64,000 nt of DNA from Clavibacter sp. VKM Ac-2873 (GTDB lineage Bacteria; Actinomycetota; Actinomycetes; Actinomycetales; Microbacteriaceae): positions 62,001-126,000 of the forward strand of contig NZ_JADKRS010000004.1 in NCBI RefSeq assembly GCF_015351075.1. Reading direction: 5' to 3'. Made by a program: the position numbers and the translations under genes. Each line of letters begins with the position of its first letter. Position 1 is the first letter of the stretch. Shown one piece after another: positions 29,914-37,001 of this stretch. The notes beneath the pieces were generated by a model. It was not told the DNA's origin. It did no database searches and saw only the letters and a program-made list of their open reading frames with translations.

Positions 29914-31074
29914 ATGCCTGACCCGGTGCAGCCACACTCAGACGACGCGACCGGTGACCACCAGGGCAGCAAGTTTGGGCTGTTCGTGCTTGAGGGTGCG
30001 CCGTTTGACCGACGCGGAGTGCCCGTCGAGGCTCTGTTTGAGCTAGTGACTTATCGGGCCATCATTGTCGACGTAGCCAAGCAGTGCTTCCTTCGAGACA
30101 ATCCGGAGCGGTTAAGATCGCGCCGGAATATGGAAAAAGATTTCGATCTTCGGCTCGTTGATATTGATGAGGGTAGCTCCGACCTTGTTCTTGAGCGTGC
30201 GCCCGTGTCTGAACTCGACCAGCGCGATGAGCCAGTATTTTCTGATTATTTCGATCAGGGTCGCGATCTTGTCTCGAAGGCAATCGTGGCAGTTGCTACA
30301 ACGGGAGCCGTACCCTCCGACTTTCCACTTAAGTCTCTTGTCAAGTTTCGCCACCTAGGGCGAACGCTGGAACGGGGATGTCGCATTAAGACGGGTCGTG
30401 TCGACGGCAGTAACACCGCTTACGTCACCACGGCCGTACATGACGCATTTGCGGAGATTATTGCATCAATGTCTGACGTGTCACATCAGGAAGTGGTGGG
30501 CCGTATAGTTGAGCTAGACACTGAACGACTAGTCTTTCACTTGCGAACGGCCGAGGGCACCCGCGTGCTCTGCAACTATGGGTGGAATGGTCTCTCAATT
30601 CCAGCCAGTTTACTAAGTGACGAAAGCGGAGAGGGGCCTCTCGTAGAGGTTGATGGGGATGCGCTCGTCAACGCCGAGGGTGATATTCAAAGATTTGAGA
30701 CCGTCACTAGCGTCACTAGGTTTGCAATCGTGCGCCTGAAGGAACATCTTGTCAAGCTTCTTGAACTGCCGTCGGGTTGGCTTGGGGGAGTAGCAAGCGA
30801 ACCTGTCAAACGTGAGCTTGTAGTTGACGCGACTAACATTTTAGAGCAACTCGATGATGTGCCGGAAGACCTGGCACCTGCGCCTCTGCCTGATGGTGGC
30901 CTGCGCTTTGAGTGGAGTCGCAACAGCGAGGACTTTATTCTTGAGATGAATGTGGATGGGAGCGCTTACATGTGCATCCTCGCGGATCGAGCTGAAGACG
31001 ATCGTGATGTGCTGCTTGAGGCCAGAGACATGGGTCGCATCCGCCACTTCCTTGAGGAGGGTTCAATTGGTTGA
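29914..31074 (+). CDS. Uncharacterised protein, islet gene 1
   Basis: This 386-residue soluble protein has no signal peptide or membrane helix. I do not recognise a characterised family. Visible parts: an N-terminal region with KFGLFVLEGAPFDRRGVP and DLRLVDIDEGSSDLVLER (residues about 20-95), and a middle region with SDVSHQEVVGRIVELDTER that may be an OB-like or SH3-like beta domain. The C-terminal domain (about 320-386) contains GGLRFEWSRNSEDFILEMN, a strand-rich pattern. It is acidic overall. Low G+C and codon use mark it as foreign. Its end overlaps gene 2 by 8 nt, so the two are expressed together. Confidence 0.75.
   Translation: MPDPVQPHSDDATGDHQGSKFGLFVLEGAPFDRRGVPVEALFELVTYRAIIVDVAKQCFLRDNPERLRSRRNMEKDFDLRLVDIDEGSSDLVLERAPVSELDQRDEPVFSDYFDQGRDLVSKAIVAVATTGAVPSDFPLKSLVKFRHLGRTLERGCRIKTGRVDGSNTAYVTTAVHDAFAEIIASMSDVSHQEVVGRIVELDTERLVFHLRTAEGTRVLCNYGWNGLSIPASLLSDESGEGPLVEVDGDALVNAEGDIQRFETVTSVTRFAIVRLKEHLVKLLELPSGWLGGVASEPVKRELVVDATNILEQLDDVPEDLAPAPLPDGGLRFEWSRNSEDFILEMNVDGSAYMCILADRAEDDRDVLLEARDMGRIRHFLEEGSIG
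31054..31069 (+). promoter_or_regulatory. Strong RBS deciding a TTG start of islet gene 2
   Basis: GAGGAGG (31054-31060), 6 nt, then TTG (31067). There is no ATG or GTG in frame nearby downstream with a comparable site. This fixes an 8-nt overlap with the end of gene 1. Confidence 0.6.
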
Positions 31075-31636
31075 CGACTCTCCTAGCGAGTTGGGCCAGC
31101 GCGCCCCCTCAGAGGCGAATCAATCCCACCAACCTACGGAAGTTACCAATTCCACCGATGTTGCCGAGCCTGCTCCGGTCACGGAGCCGTCCGAAATAGT
31201 TGAATCTGGAGAAGTTCTACGGCGCCAGGTAGTAGTGAGCTGGATTCGTGACGGTAGTCCCTTATCCGTGGCATTTCGTCCAACGCCAAAGGATGAGCGG
31301 CGCTTGTCGACCGACAAATCCACTGTAAGTCCAGCTGAGTCTTTTGGGAATTATGAGCGGCGAACGGGTGTCCGACCCGGTGGCACATGGGGTGTTTCTG
31401 TCGGCTGTATCCTTACCGCAAACAACTCCCTTTCCGCACAAGACCAAACCGTTGGTCAGCTACGAGTTCTCGATGACGGCGGTTTCGACGACTTGCATCA
31501 AGAGCATGCATCGATCGTATTTTCTGACGACTATGCTGGCGCTTCGGCGAACCGGTGTCGGAAGCTAGACGAGCGCATTGCGCGCGAATTAAAGAATGAT
31601 GCCATTGCTCGCGGTCGAATGTATCCCTCGTCATAG
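31067..31636 (+). CDS. Uncharacterised protein, islet gene 2 (TTG start)
   Basis: This 189-residue protein has a disordered first third rich in Ser, Glu, Pro and Thr (residues 1-47). A compact domain follows, with VVSWIRDGSPLSVAFRPT, KDERRLSTDKSTVSPAES and GGTWGVSVGCI. The tail is SANRCRKLDERIARELKNDA. I do not recognise a named family. The domain has no obvious catalytic triad, nucleotide loop or zinc cluster. It has only one ribosome site, inside the end of gene 1, so the two proteins are probably made in fixed ratio. That layout is common for toxin-antitoxin or defence modules, but it is not proof of either. Confidence 0.65.
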   Translation: MVDDSPSELGQRAPSEANQSHQPTEVTNSTDVAEPAPVTEPSEIVESGEVLRRQVVVSWIRDGSPLSVAFRPTPKDERRLSTDKSTVSPAESFGNYERRTGVRPGGTWGVSVGCILTANNSLSAQDQTVGQLRVLDDGGFDDLHQEHASIVFSDDYAGASANRCRKLDERIARELKNDAIARGRMYPSS

Positions 31637-31727
31637 ATAAGATGCAGGAATGCGGGGCGAAGGGGGCTTTAGGTGCACTCGAGTACTCTTACTTGCACCC
31701 AGCTTTAGGGTGAGGTGCTTGGCAGTA

Positions 31728-31744
31728 AGCGACTTAGAGTCGCT
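31728..31744 (+). terminator. Small hairpin at the right end of the islet
   Basis: AGCGACT/AGTCGCT 7-bp stem with a TAG loop. A second, weaker inverted repeat GGTGCA/TGCACC spans 31672-31699. They may end the islet transcript. There is no T run. Confidence 0.35.
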
Positions 31745-31795
31745 CTGCTTCAGCGACTGAATGTCGTCGGTGGGTGGTTACTCTTCGTATGGGGC

Positions 31796-32566
31796 TTAGA
31801 ACAGCGGCCAGGGCACCGCGGACTGCTGTCCCGCCGGCGCCGGGAACCGCGCTTGCGAGCGCAACCGCGTGCACCGCTCTGCCAGCGCCTCCAGCTCCTC
31901 CACCGTCAATAGCCCCGCCAGCTCCCGCCCCAGCTCCCCATCCAACCCCGCGAGCACCCGATCCACACCGGCGAGCTCCTCCGCGGTCAGCGCATCCCCG
32001 ACCCACCCCCACAGCACAGTCCGCAGCTTGTGGTCCTCGTGGAACGTGAGCCCGTGGTCGACGCCGAAGCGGTGGCCGTCCGGCATCGCAAGAACGTGGA
32101 AGCCCTTGCGGTCGGCGTTGTTGACGATCACGTCGAAGACGGCCATGCGGCGCAGCACCGGGGTGTCCTCGTGGATGAGGGCGACCGTGTTGCCCTCATC
32201 GTCCTCGCCGCCGAGGACCGTACGGTAGCCGGTCTCCGGGATCTCGGCCACGGGGATCAGATCCACGGCGTCCTGGTCCGGATCCTCGTCCTGCCAGAGC
32301 TGCACCATGCCCTCGCCCGCGGGACCGTCGCGGAGCCACGTGCGCGGCACGACGCCCCAGCCGAGCGCCTCGGAGACCAGGTACGCGGCGACCTCGCGGT
32401 GCGCGAGCACCGCGTCGGGGAAGTCCCAGAGCGGGTTCTCCCCGCGGATCGGCTTGTAGACGACGGCCACGTCGCCGATCGTCCCGAGGAAGGTCGCGTT
32501 CGACGCGGTGCGGATGCGGCCGGTGACGATCAGCTCGCCGTCCAGCGGGTCCGGCTCCGACATCAT
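31796..32566 (-). CDS. SCO1664 family protein (PI3/4-kinase-like fold)
   Basis: This 256-residue protein belongs to an actinobacterial family related to phosphatidylinositol 3/4-kinases. Kinase-like pieces are seen: VAVVYKPIRGENPLWDFP (possible nucleotide-binding Lys), FDVIVNNADRKGFHVLAMPDG (the catalytic-loop D-x-x-x-x-N-x-D-R region) and GVDHGLTFHED (metal-binding Asp). The target of any phosphorylation is unknown. The ATG at 32566 overlaps the DUF3090 stop. The trio with DUF3090 and an MSMEG_4193-type phosphomutase is conserved next to mycothiol ligase genes in other actinobacteria. Confidence 0.85.
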   Translation of the reverse strand: MMSEPDPLDGELIVTGRIRTASNATFLGTIGDVAVVYKPIRGENPLWDFPDAVLAHREVAAYLVSEALGWGVVPRTWLRDGPAGEGMVQLWQDEDPDQDAVDLIPVAEIPETGYRTVLGGEDDEGNTVALIHEDTPVLRRMAVFDVIVNNADRKGFHVLAMPDGHRFGVDHGLTFHEDHKLRTVLWGWVGDALTAEELAGVDRVLAGLDGELGRELAGLLTVEELEALAERCTRLRSQARFPAPAGQQSAVPWPLF

Positions 32567-33126
32567 TCGTCGGGGAATGTGTGGATGTGCCCGTCGGGGT
32601 CGATGGGGTAGCCGCACACCGCGCAGATCGGGCGGCCGGCGCCGACGATCTCGTGGGTGCGCTTCGCGAACGCGCGGGCCGCGCCGACGGGCATCCGCAC
32701 CACGAGCATCTCGGTGTCATCCGCGTCCACGTCGTCGTCGGCGCTCGGCAGGTCGAAGTCGTCGCTGTCGTCGTCCTCCGCGAGCGGGTACGCCTCGATG
32801 ACCACCTGGGCCGTCGTCGGATCCCAGCCGAGGCCCATGGCGCCGGTGCGCCAGCGCTCGTCGACGTCCTCGAGCGGATCGTTGTCGACGAGCTCCGGGG
32901 GCGTGCTCTCGGGGATGCTGAACGGGTTGCCCTCGACCGTGACGAGCTGGTCGAGGATCTCGTCGATCTTCTCGGCGAGCAGCGCGGACTGCTGCTTCTC
33001 GAGGGCGATGGTCACCAGCTGGGGGCCGGATCGCACCTGGAAGTAGAACGTGCGCGCGCCCGGGAGACCGATGGTGCCGACCACGGCCCGGTCCGGCCAG
33101 TCGAATTCGAGGGCTCGTGTGGGCAT
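32563..33126 (-). CDS. DUF3090 domain protein
   Basis: This 187-residue cytoplasmic protein of unknown function is found across actinobacteria. Recognisable features are EFDWPDRAVVGTIGLPGARTF near the start and YFQVRSGPQLVTIALEKQQ. The C-terminal CAVCGYPIDPDGHIHTF motif looks like half of a zinc knuckle (two Cys plus His). It overlaps the SCO1664 gene by 4 nt and follows the phosphomutase by 23 nt. TAGAGT (33138-33133) ends 6 nt before the ATG, so the pair has its own leaderless promoter inside the cluster. Confidence 0.85.
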   Translation of the reverse strand: MPTRALEFDWPDRAVVGTIGLPGARTFYFQVRSGPQLVTIALEKQQSALLAEKIDEILDQLVTVEGNPFSIPESTPPELVDNDPLEDVDERWRTGAMGLGWDPTTAQVVIEAYPLAEDDDSDDFDLPSADDDVDADDTEMLVVRMPVGAARAFAKRTHEIVGAGRPICAVCGYPIDPDGHIHTFPDE

Positions 33127-33132
33127 GCGTCC

Positions 33133-33138
33133 ACTCTA
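33133..33138 (-). promoter_or_regulatory. -10 element (TAGAGT) of the DUF3090 gene, leaderless
   Basis: On the reverse strand TAGAGT is followed by 6 nt and the ATG at 33126. Confidence 0.5.
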
Positions 33139-33149
33139 GGCGCGGTGGA

Positions 33150-33842
33150 TCACGGCGTCGTGTGCCCGGCGCCGCCGCCCACGGGAGCGTCACCGGATCC
33201 GACGCTCGCGGCCAGCCACGAGAGGTCGCCCGCGTCGGTGTTCGTCGCGTGCACGGTCGGCCGGCCCGCGCCGTAGCGCACGATGGAGATCGACGCCGGG
33301 CCCACGTCGATGCGCTGGAACAGGTCGAGGTGCGTGCCGAGGGCGTCGGCGAGGATCGACTTGATGACGTCGCCGTGGCTCACCGCGACCCACACGGCGC
33401 CCGGCCCGTGCTCGGCCTCGATGGCGGCGTCGTGGCGGCGGATCGCGGCGACCGCGCGCCCCTGCATCCCGGCCATGGACTCGCCGCCGGGGAAGACGAC
33501 CGACGACGGGTGCGACTGCACGCGCGCCCAGAGGTCCTCCTTCGCGAGGTCGGCGAGCGCGCGGCCCTGCCAGTCGCCGTAGTCGCACTCGGTGAGGTCG
33601 GGGTCGACGGGCTGGGCGGGCTTCGCCTGCTGCCGCTCGAGGATCCGCTGCGCCGTCTCCCAGCAGCGCTGCAGCGGGCTGGAGACGACGGCCGCGAGCG
33701 GCACCGCGGCGAGCCGGTCGCCGGCGCGGTCGGCCTGGTCGCGTCCGGTGTCGTCGAGGTCGACGCCGGGGGTGCGCCCCGCCAGGATCCCGGTCGCGTT
33801 CGCTGTGGTGCGTCCGTGCCGCACGAGGATCACTGTCGCCAT
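33150..33842 (-). CDS. MSMEG_4193-type histidine phosphatase/phosphomutase
   Basis: This 230-residue protein belongs to the histidine phosphatase superfamily. The catalytic LVRHGRTTANATG (His9 as phospho-acceptor), SSPLQRCWETA, the acid Glu in LTECDYGDWQG and the second His in VAVSHGDVIKSIL are present. The subfamily is annotated as putative phosphomutase, but substrates are not known. It is the first gene of the conserved phosphomutase-DUF3090-SCO1664 cluster. TAGGCT (33854-33849) ends 6 nt before the ATG, so it is predicted leaderless. Confidence 0.88.
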   Translation of the reverse strand: MATVILVRHGRTTANATGILAGRTPGVDLDDTGRDQADRAGDRLAAVPLAAVVSSPLQRCWETAQRILERQQAKPAQPVDPDLTECDYGDWQGRALADLAKEDLWARVQSHPSSVVFPGGESMAGMQGRAVAAIRRHDAAIEAEHGPGAVWVAVSHGDVIKSILADALGTHLDLFQRIDVGPASISIVRYGAGRPTVHATNTDAGDLSWLAASVGSGDAPVGGGAGHTTP

Positions 33843-33848
33843 GCGGCC

Positions 33849-33854
33849 AGCCTA
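33849..33854 (-). promoter_or_regulatory. -10 element (TAGGCT) of the phosphomutase gene, leaderless
   Basis: On the reverse strand TAGGCT is followed by 6 nt and the ATG at 33842. Confidence 0.5.
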
Positions 33855-33886
33855 ACCAGCGGGCCCGCCGACCCCGGCGGGCGGGA

Positions 33887-35293
33887 TCAGGCCTCGCGCG
33901 CCACCGGGACGGCGGTCTCCGGTGCGTCGACGGGCTCCGCCGCCACCGGATCCACCGACCCGCCCCGCGCCTTCGTCACCGCGTACAGCCCGAGCACGAC
34001 CGCCCACGCCACGAGGCTCAGCACGAGCTGCGGGCGGATCTCGGGATCCAGCGCCATCTGCACGAGCACCGCGACGATCCCGACGACGGTGAGGATCGAG
34101 AGGCCCGGGAACAGCCACATCCGCACGACGAGCCCTGCGGATCCGTTGCGGCGGCGGAGGACGATCTGCGAGATCGCGATGAGCAGGTAGACGAACAGGA
34201 TGATCGCGCCCGAGGAGTTGAGCAGGAACAGGAAGACGGTGTCGGGGGAGACGGCCGCGGCGATCACGCAGAGGAAGCCGACGACCGACGAGAGCAGGAT
34301 CGCCGCGCGCGGCACGCCACGGGGCGTCACCTGCACGAGCCGCGCCGGCGCCTCCCGCCGGCCGGCGAGCACGAAGAGCATGCGGGACGCCGTGTAGAGC
34401 CCGGAGTTGAGGCAGGAGAGCACGGCCGTGAGGACGACCGCGTTCATCACGTCGCCCGCGAACGGGATGCCCATGCGGTCGAACGCGCTCACGAAGGGCG
34501 AGGCGCCGAGCTCCGTGGAATCCCACGGGAGGATCACGGCGAGGAGGAACAGCGAGCCGACGAAGAAGAGCGAGATGCGGAGGATCACCGAGTTGGTGGA
34601 CTTCCGGATCGCGGTCGCCGGATCCTTCGACTCGGCCGCGGCGATGGTGGCGATCTCCGCGCCGACCATGGAGAAGATCACGACGACGACCGAGGAGAAG
34701 ATCGCGCCGACGCCGTTCGGGAAGAAGCCGCCGTGCGTGGTGAGGTTCGAGAAGTCGGCGGAGCGACCCGGCCAGATGCCGAGCACGTAGAGCCCGCCGA
34801 GGCCGAGGAACAGGATGATCGCGGCCACCTTGATCCCCGCGAACCAGTACTCGAAGGCCCCGAAGGCGCCGACCGAGAAGAGGTTGGTGGCGGTCATCAG
34901 CGCCATGAGCGCCAGGGACAGCAGCCAGAGCGGGGCGTCGAACCAGTACGTGAGGGCCTTCGCGCCGGCGACCGCCTCGAAGCCGACGACGATGACCCAG
35001 AAGTACCAGTAGAGCCAGCCCATCGAGAAGCCGGCCCAGCCGCCGAGGGCGTGCCGGGCGTAGTCGGCGAAGGAGCCGGTGCTGGGGTTCGCGGTGGCCA
35101 TCTCGCCGAGCATCCGCATCACCAGGATGATGAGCACGCCCGAGATCGCGTACGTGATGAAGGCGCCGGGACCCGCGCCGTTGATGACGACGCCGGATCC
35201 GACGAAGAGTCCGGCGCCGATCACCCCGCCGATCGCGATCATGCTGAGCTGTCGCTGCGTCAGTCCCTTGTGCAGCTGGGGGGCGGGTGCCAT
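33887..35293 (-). CDS. Amino acid permease, APC family (GABA/aromatic permease type)
   Basis: This 468-residue transporter has about 12 predicted helices. The family signature lies in helix 1, IGGVIGAGLFVGSGVVING (about residues 21-39). MRMLGEMATANPSTGSFADYA and the GAEIATIAAAESKDPATAIRKS segment place it in the amino acid transporter group of proton-coupled APC carriers (GabP, CycA, AroP relatives). The exact amino acid is not clear. GGAGG is present before the ATG. It is divergent from the DUF2510 gene; the 242-nt gap holds a short CGATA/TATCG inverted repeat (35376-35392) and no convincing full promoter. Confidence 0.88.
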   Translation of the reverse strand: MAPAPQLHKGLTQRQLSMIAIGGVIGAGLFVGSGVVINGAGPGAFITYAISGVLIILVMRMLGEMATANPSTGSFADYARHALGGWAGFSMGWLYWYFWVIVVGFEAVAGAKALTYWFDAPLWLLSLALMALMTATNLFSVGAFGAFEYWFAGIKVAAIILFLGLGGLYVLGIWPGRSADFSNLTTHGGFFPNGVGAIFSSVVVVIFSMVGAEIATIAAAESKDPATAIRKSTNSVILRISLFFVGSLFLLAVILPWDSTELGASPFVSAFDRMGIPFAGDVMNAVVLTAVLSCLNSGLYTASRMLFVLAGRREAPARLVQVTPRGVPRAAILLSSVVGFLCVIAAAVSPDTVFLFLLNSSGAIILFVYLLIAISQIVLRRRNGSAGLVVRMWLFPGLSILTVVGIVAVLVQMALDPEIRPQLVLSLVAWAVVLGLYAVTKARGGSVDPVAAEPVDAPETAVPVAREA

Positions 35294-35535
35294 GAGGGCC
35301 TCCGTGCGGGTCGGCGTTCTCGGGTAGGGGATCCTCCCGCTCGGTCGCGACGCGTCGGGCGGGAGGTGCTCAGCACGATACGCACGCTATCGACGCGACC
35401 GCGAACTGTTCACATGGGCTTTACATTCGGGCGTCGCGCGTCGCGGCCCCTGATCCGCCGTCCGCCATCGACGGGCACGATCTGCCGGCCGTCGGAGGAC
35501 GATGGCCGGAGGATCACACGACGAGAGGCGAGACG

Positions 35536-35928
35536 ATGGCACAGGAGACGCAGGCCGGTTGGTACGACGACGGCTCGGGCACCATGCGCTGGTGGGACGG
35601 TACGCAGTGGACGGACACGGTGCAGCCGCCGCCTCCTCCCGGGTACGGACCGGCTGTGGCGACCACGCCTGCGGGTCCTGCGGCAGCGTCGGCCTCGGGC
35701 GCGGCAGCGCGCACGCGAGGCAAGGAGTACGTCGTCCTGCAGACCATCCTCAAGGAGAAGGTGTGGGGGACCGGGTCGGGCAACCTCACGGAGCTGGAGA
35801 ACGCGATCAACGCCCAAGCCGCGCGCGGCTACCGGCTGCACACCATCTCGACGGCGGTGTCGGGCAGCAAGGGGCTCGACGGTGGCGACCGGATCCAGGC
35901 GACGATGGTGTTCGAGGCGATCGACTGA
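35536..35928 (+). CDS. Small DUF2510 protein with DUF4177-like C-terminal domain
   Basis: This 130-residue protein begins with a DUF2510 motif (GWYDDGSGTMRWWDGTQWTD, residues 7-26), followed by a proline-rich linker. The C-terminal domain (about 60-130) reads EYVVLQTILKE, then LENAINAQAARGYRLHTIST and IQATMVFEA. This resembles DUF4177, a short alpha-beta domain that ends in a hydrophobic strand. Function is unknown. There is no membrane helix, unlike most DUF2510 proteins. It precedes the TlpA-like gene by 19 nt, in which that gene's -10 box lies. Confidence 0.8.
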   Translation: MAQETQAGWYDDGSGTMRWWDGTQWTDTVQPPPPPGYGPAVATTPAGPAAASASGAAARTRGKEYVVLQTILKEKVWGTGSGNLTELENAINAQAARGYRLHTISTAVSGSKGLDGGDRIQATMVFEAID

Positions 35929-35935
35929 CGCGCCG

Positions 35936-35941
35936 TAGCAT
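35936..35941 (+). promoter_or_regulatory. -10 element (TAGCAT) of the TlpA-like gene, leaderless
   Basis: TAGCAT is followed by 6 nt and the ATG at 35948, just after the upstream gene's stop. Confidence 0.5.
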
Positions 35942-35947
35942 GGCGGC

Positions 35948-36538
35948 ATGATCCGGCGCCCCCTCGTCGCTGCCGCCCTCGCGCTCGCGGCCGCCCTGAC
36001 CCTCGGCGGGTGCACCGCGACGGACCAGCTCGCGAGCGACTTCCACACGGGCGACGGCGCCGGGTCCCGCGACGACCGCGTCACCGAGTTCCCGGTGGGG
36101 GAACGGGGCGACCCGATATCCTTCCGCGCGCCGGATGCATCCGGCGCCGAGGTGACCGCGGAGCAGTTCCGCGGGAAGGTCCTCGTCGTCAACTTCTGGT
36201 ACGCCGCCTGCGGTCCGTGCCGCCTCGAGGCGAAGGACCTCCGCGAGGTCAGCGCGGCGACGACGGACACGGCGACGTTCCTCGGCGTCGACACCAGCGA
36301 CTCCGCCGATACCGTCACGTCGTTCGTCGACGCCTACGACATCCCCTACGCGAACGTGCTCGACGTGGAGGACAACGCGGTGCAGCTCGCCTTCGCCGCC
36401 CGCACCGCGCCGAACGCGACCCCCTCGACGCTCGTGCTCGACCCGGAGGGCCGCGTCAGCGCGCGGATCCTCGGGCCGGTGGACCCGAGCACGCTCACGA
36501 CGCTCATCGCGACGGCGGCCGCGACGCCGCAGGGCTAG
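35948..36538 (+). CDS. TlpA/ResA-type thioredoxin-fold lipoprotein
   Basis: This 196-residue protein has a lipoprotein signal (residues 1-23) with lipobox LGGC. The thioredoxin-like domain holds the redox motif CGPC in NFWYAACGPCRLEAKDL (about residue 85), then the conserved PSTLVLDPEGRVSARILG. TlpA/ResA proteins reduce disulfides outside the membrane, for example in cytochrome c maturation; no such genes are in the window. The gene ends 4 nt from the convergent USP gene, with no room for a separate terminator. Confidence 0.9.
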   Translation: MIRRPLVAAALALAAALTLGGCTATDQLASDFHTGDGAGSRDDRVTEFPVGERGDPISFRAPDASGAEVTAEQFRGKVLVVNFWYAACGPCRLEAKDLREVSAATTDTATFLGVDTSDSADTVTSFVDAYDIPYANVLDVEDNAVQLAFAARTAPNATPSTLVLDPEGRVSARILGPVDPSTLTTLIATAAATPQG

Positions 36539-36542
36539 TCCG

Positions 36543-36998
36543 CTACGCCCGCCCGCGCGCCGTCGGCCGGCAGATCAGCACCGGGCACGGCGCCGAGTGC
36601 TGCACGCGCGACGCCGTGCTGCCGAGCAGGATCGTCGCCGTGAGGCCGCGGCTGCCGGCGGCCATGGAGATCAGGCCCGCGGAGAGGTCCTCGGCGGCGC
36701 GGATGATCTCGGTGGCGGGGGAGCCGCTGCGCACGTCGCGGTGGATGGTCGGGCCCCAGCCGTCGAAGACCGCGGCGACCGTCGCGACGGCAGCCTCGGC
36801 ATCGCGGCGGTAGCTGAGCTCGGTCTGGCCGGTCGCGCGGCGCGGGCCGAGGTCGTTGGCGAACGGCGCGGCGGCGTACGGGCTCACGACCGCGAGCACG
36901 GTGACCTCCGTGATCTCGCGGGAGTCGGCGATCACCTGGAACTGGCGGGCCGCCTGCAGCGACGCCTGGGATCCGTCGGTGGCGACGATGACGTGCAC
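36543..36998 (-). CDS. Universal stress protein (single UspA domain)
   Basis: This 151-residue protein has the Usp fold from MHVIVATDGSQASLQAA to PVLICRPTARGRA. The ATP-binding signature G-x2-G-x9-G-S is visible in AAGSRGLTATILLGSTAS (about residues 114-131), so it is probably the ATP-binding type. It follows an APC permease by 3 nt on the same strand. Fusion or pairing of Usp domains with APC transporters is common, so it may regulate that permease. This is inference. Confidence 0.9.
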   Translation of the reverse strand: MHVIVATDGSQASLQAARQFQVIADSREITEVTVLAVVSPYAAAPFANDLGPRRATGQTELSYRRDAEAAVATVAAVFDGWGPTIHRDVRSGSPATEIIRAAEDLSAGLISMAAGSRGLTATILLGSTASRVQHSAPCPVLICRPTARGRA

Positions 36999-37001
36999 GG
37001 G

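Larger units (their letters stand above)
29778..31795. mobile_element. AT-rich two-gene genomic islet of unknown origin
   Basis: Base composition falls sharply after the ychF stop: line 30121-30180 has 28 G+C of 60, while 29161-29220 in ychF has 43 of 60. Codons here include many A/T-ending ones (TTT, ATT, GAT, TCA), rare in the rest of the window. GGATCC, very frequent elsewhere, does not occur. The islet lies between two convergent core genes, where insertion harms neither. No integrase, transposase, tRNA or clear direct repeat was found, so the transfer mechanism is unknown. Confidence 0.7.

Noticed and set aside
30062-30354. Small minus-strand open frames inside the AT-rich islet as possible antitoxins
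   Set aside because: They lie antisense to gene 1, have no ribosome sites and no recognisable fold. The sense gene has a consistent frame and promoter.
29778-31795. Direct repeats or att sites bounding the islet
   Set aside because: I compared the two flanks by eye and found no repeat longer than about 7 bases; no integrase or tRNA is near.
35376-35392. CGATA/TATCG inverted repeat before the APC permease as an operator
   Set aside because: Arms of 5 bp with a 7-nt gap are expected by chance, and no promoter elements are placed sensibly around it.
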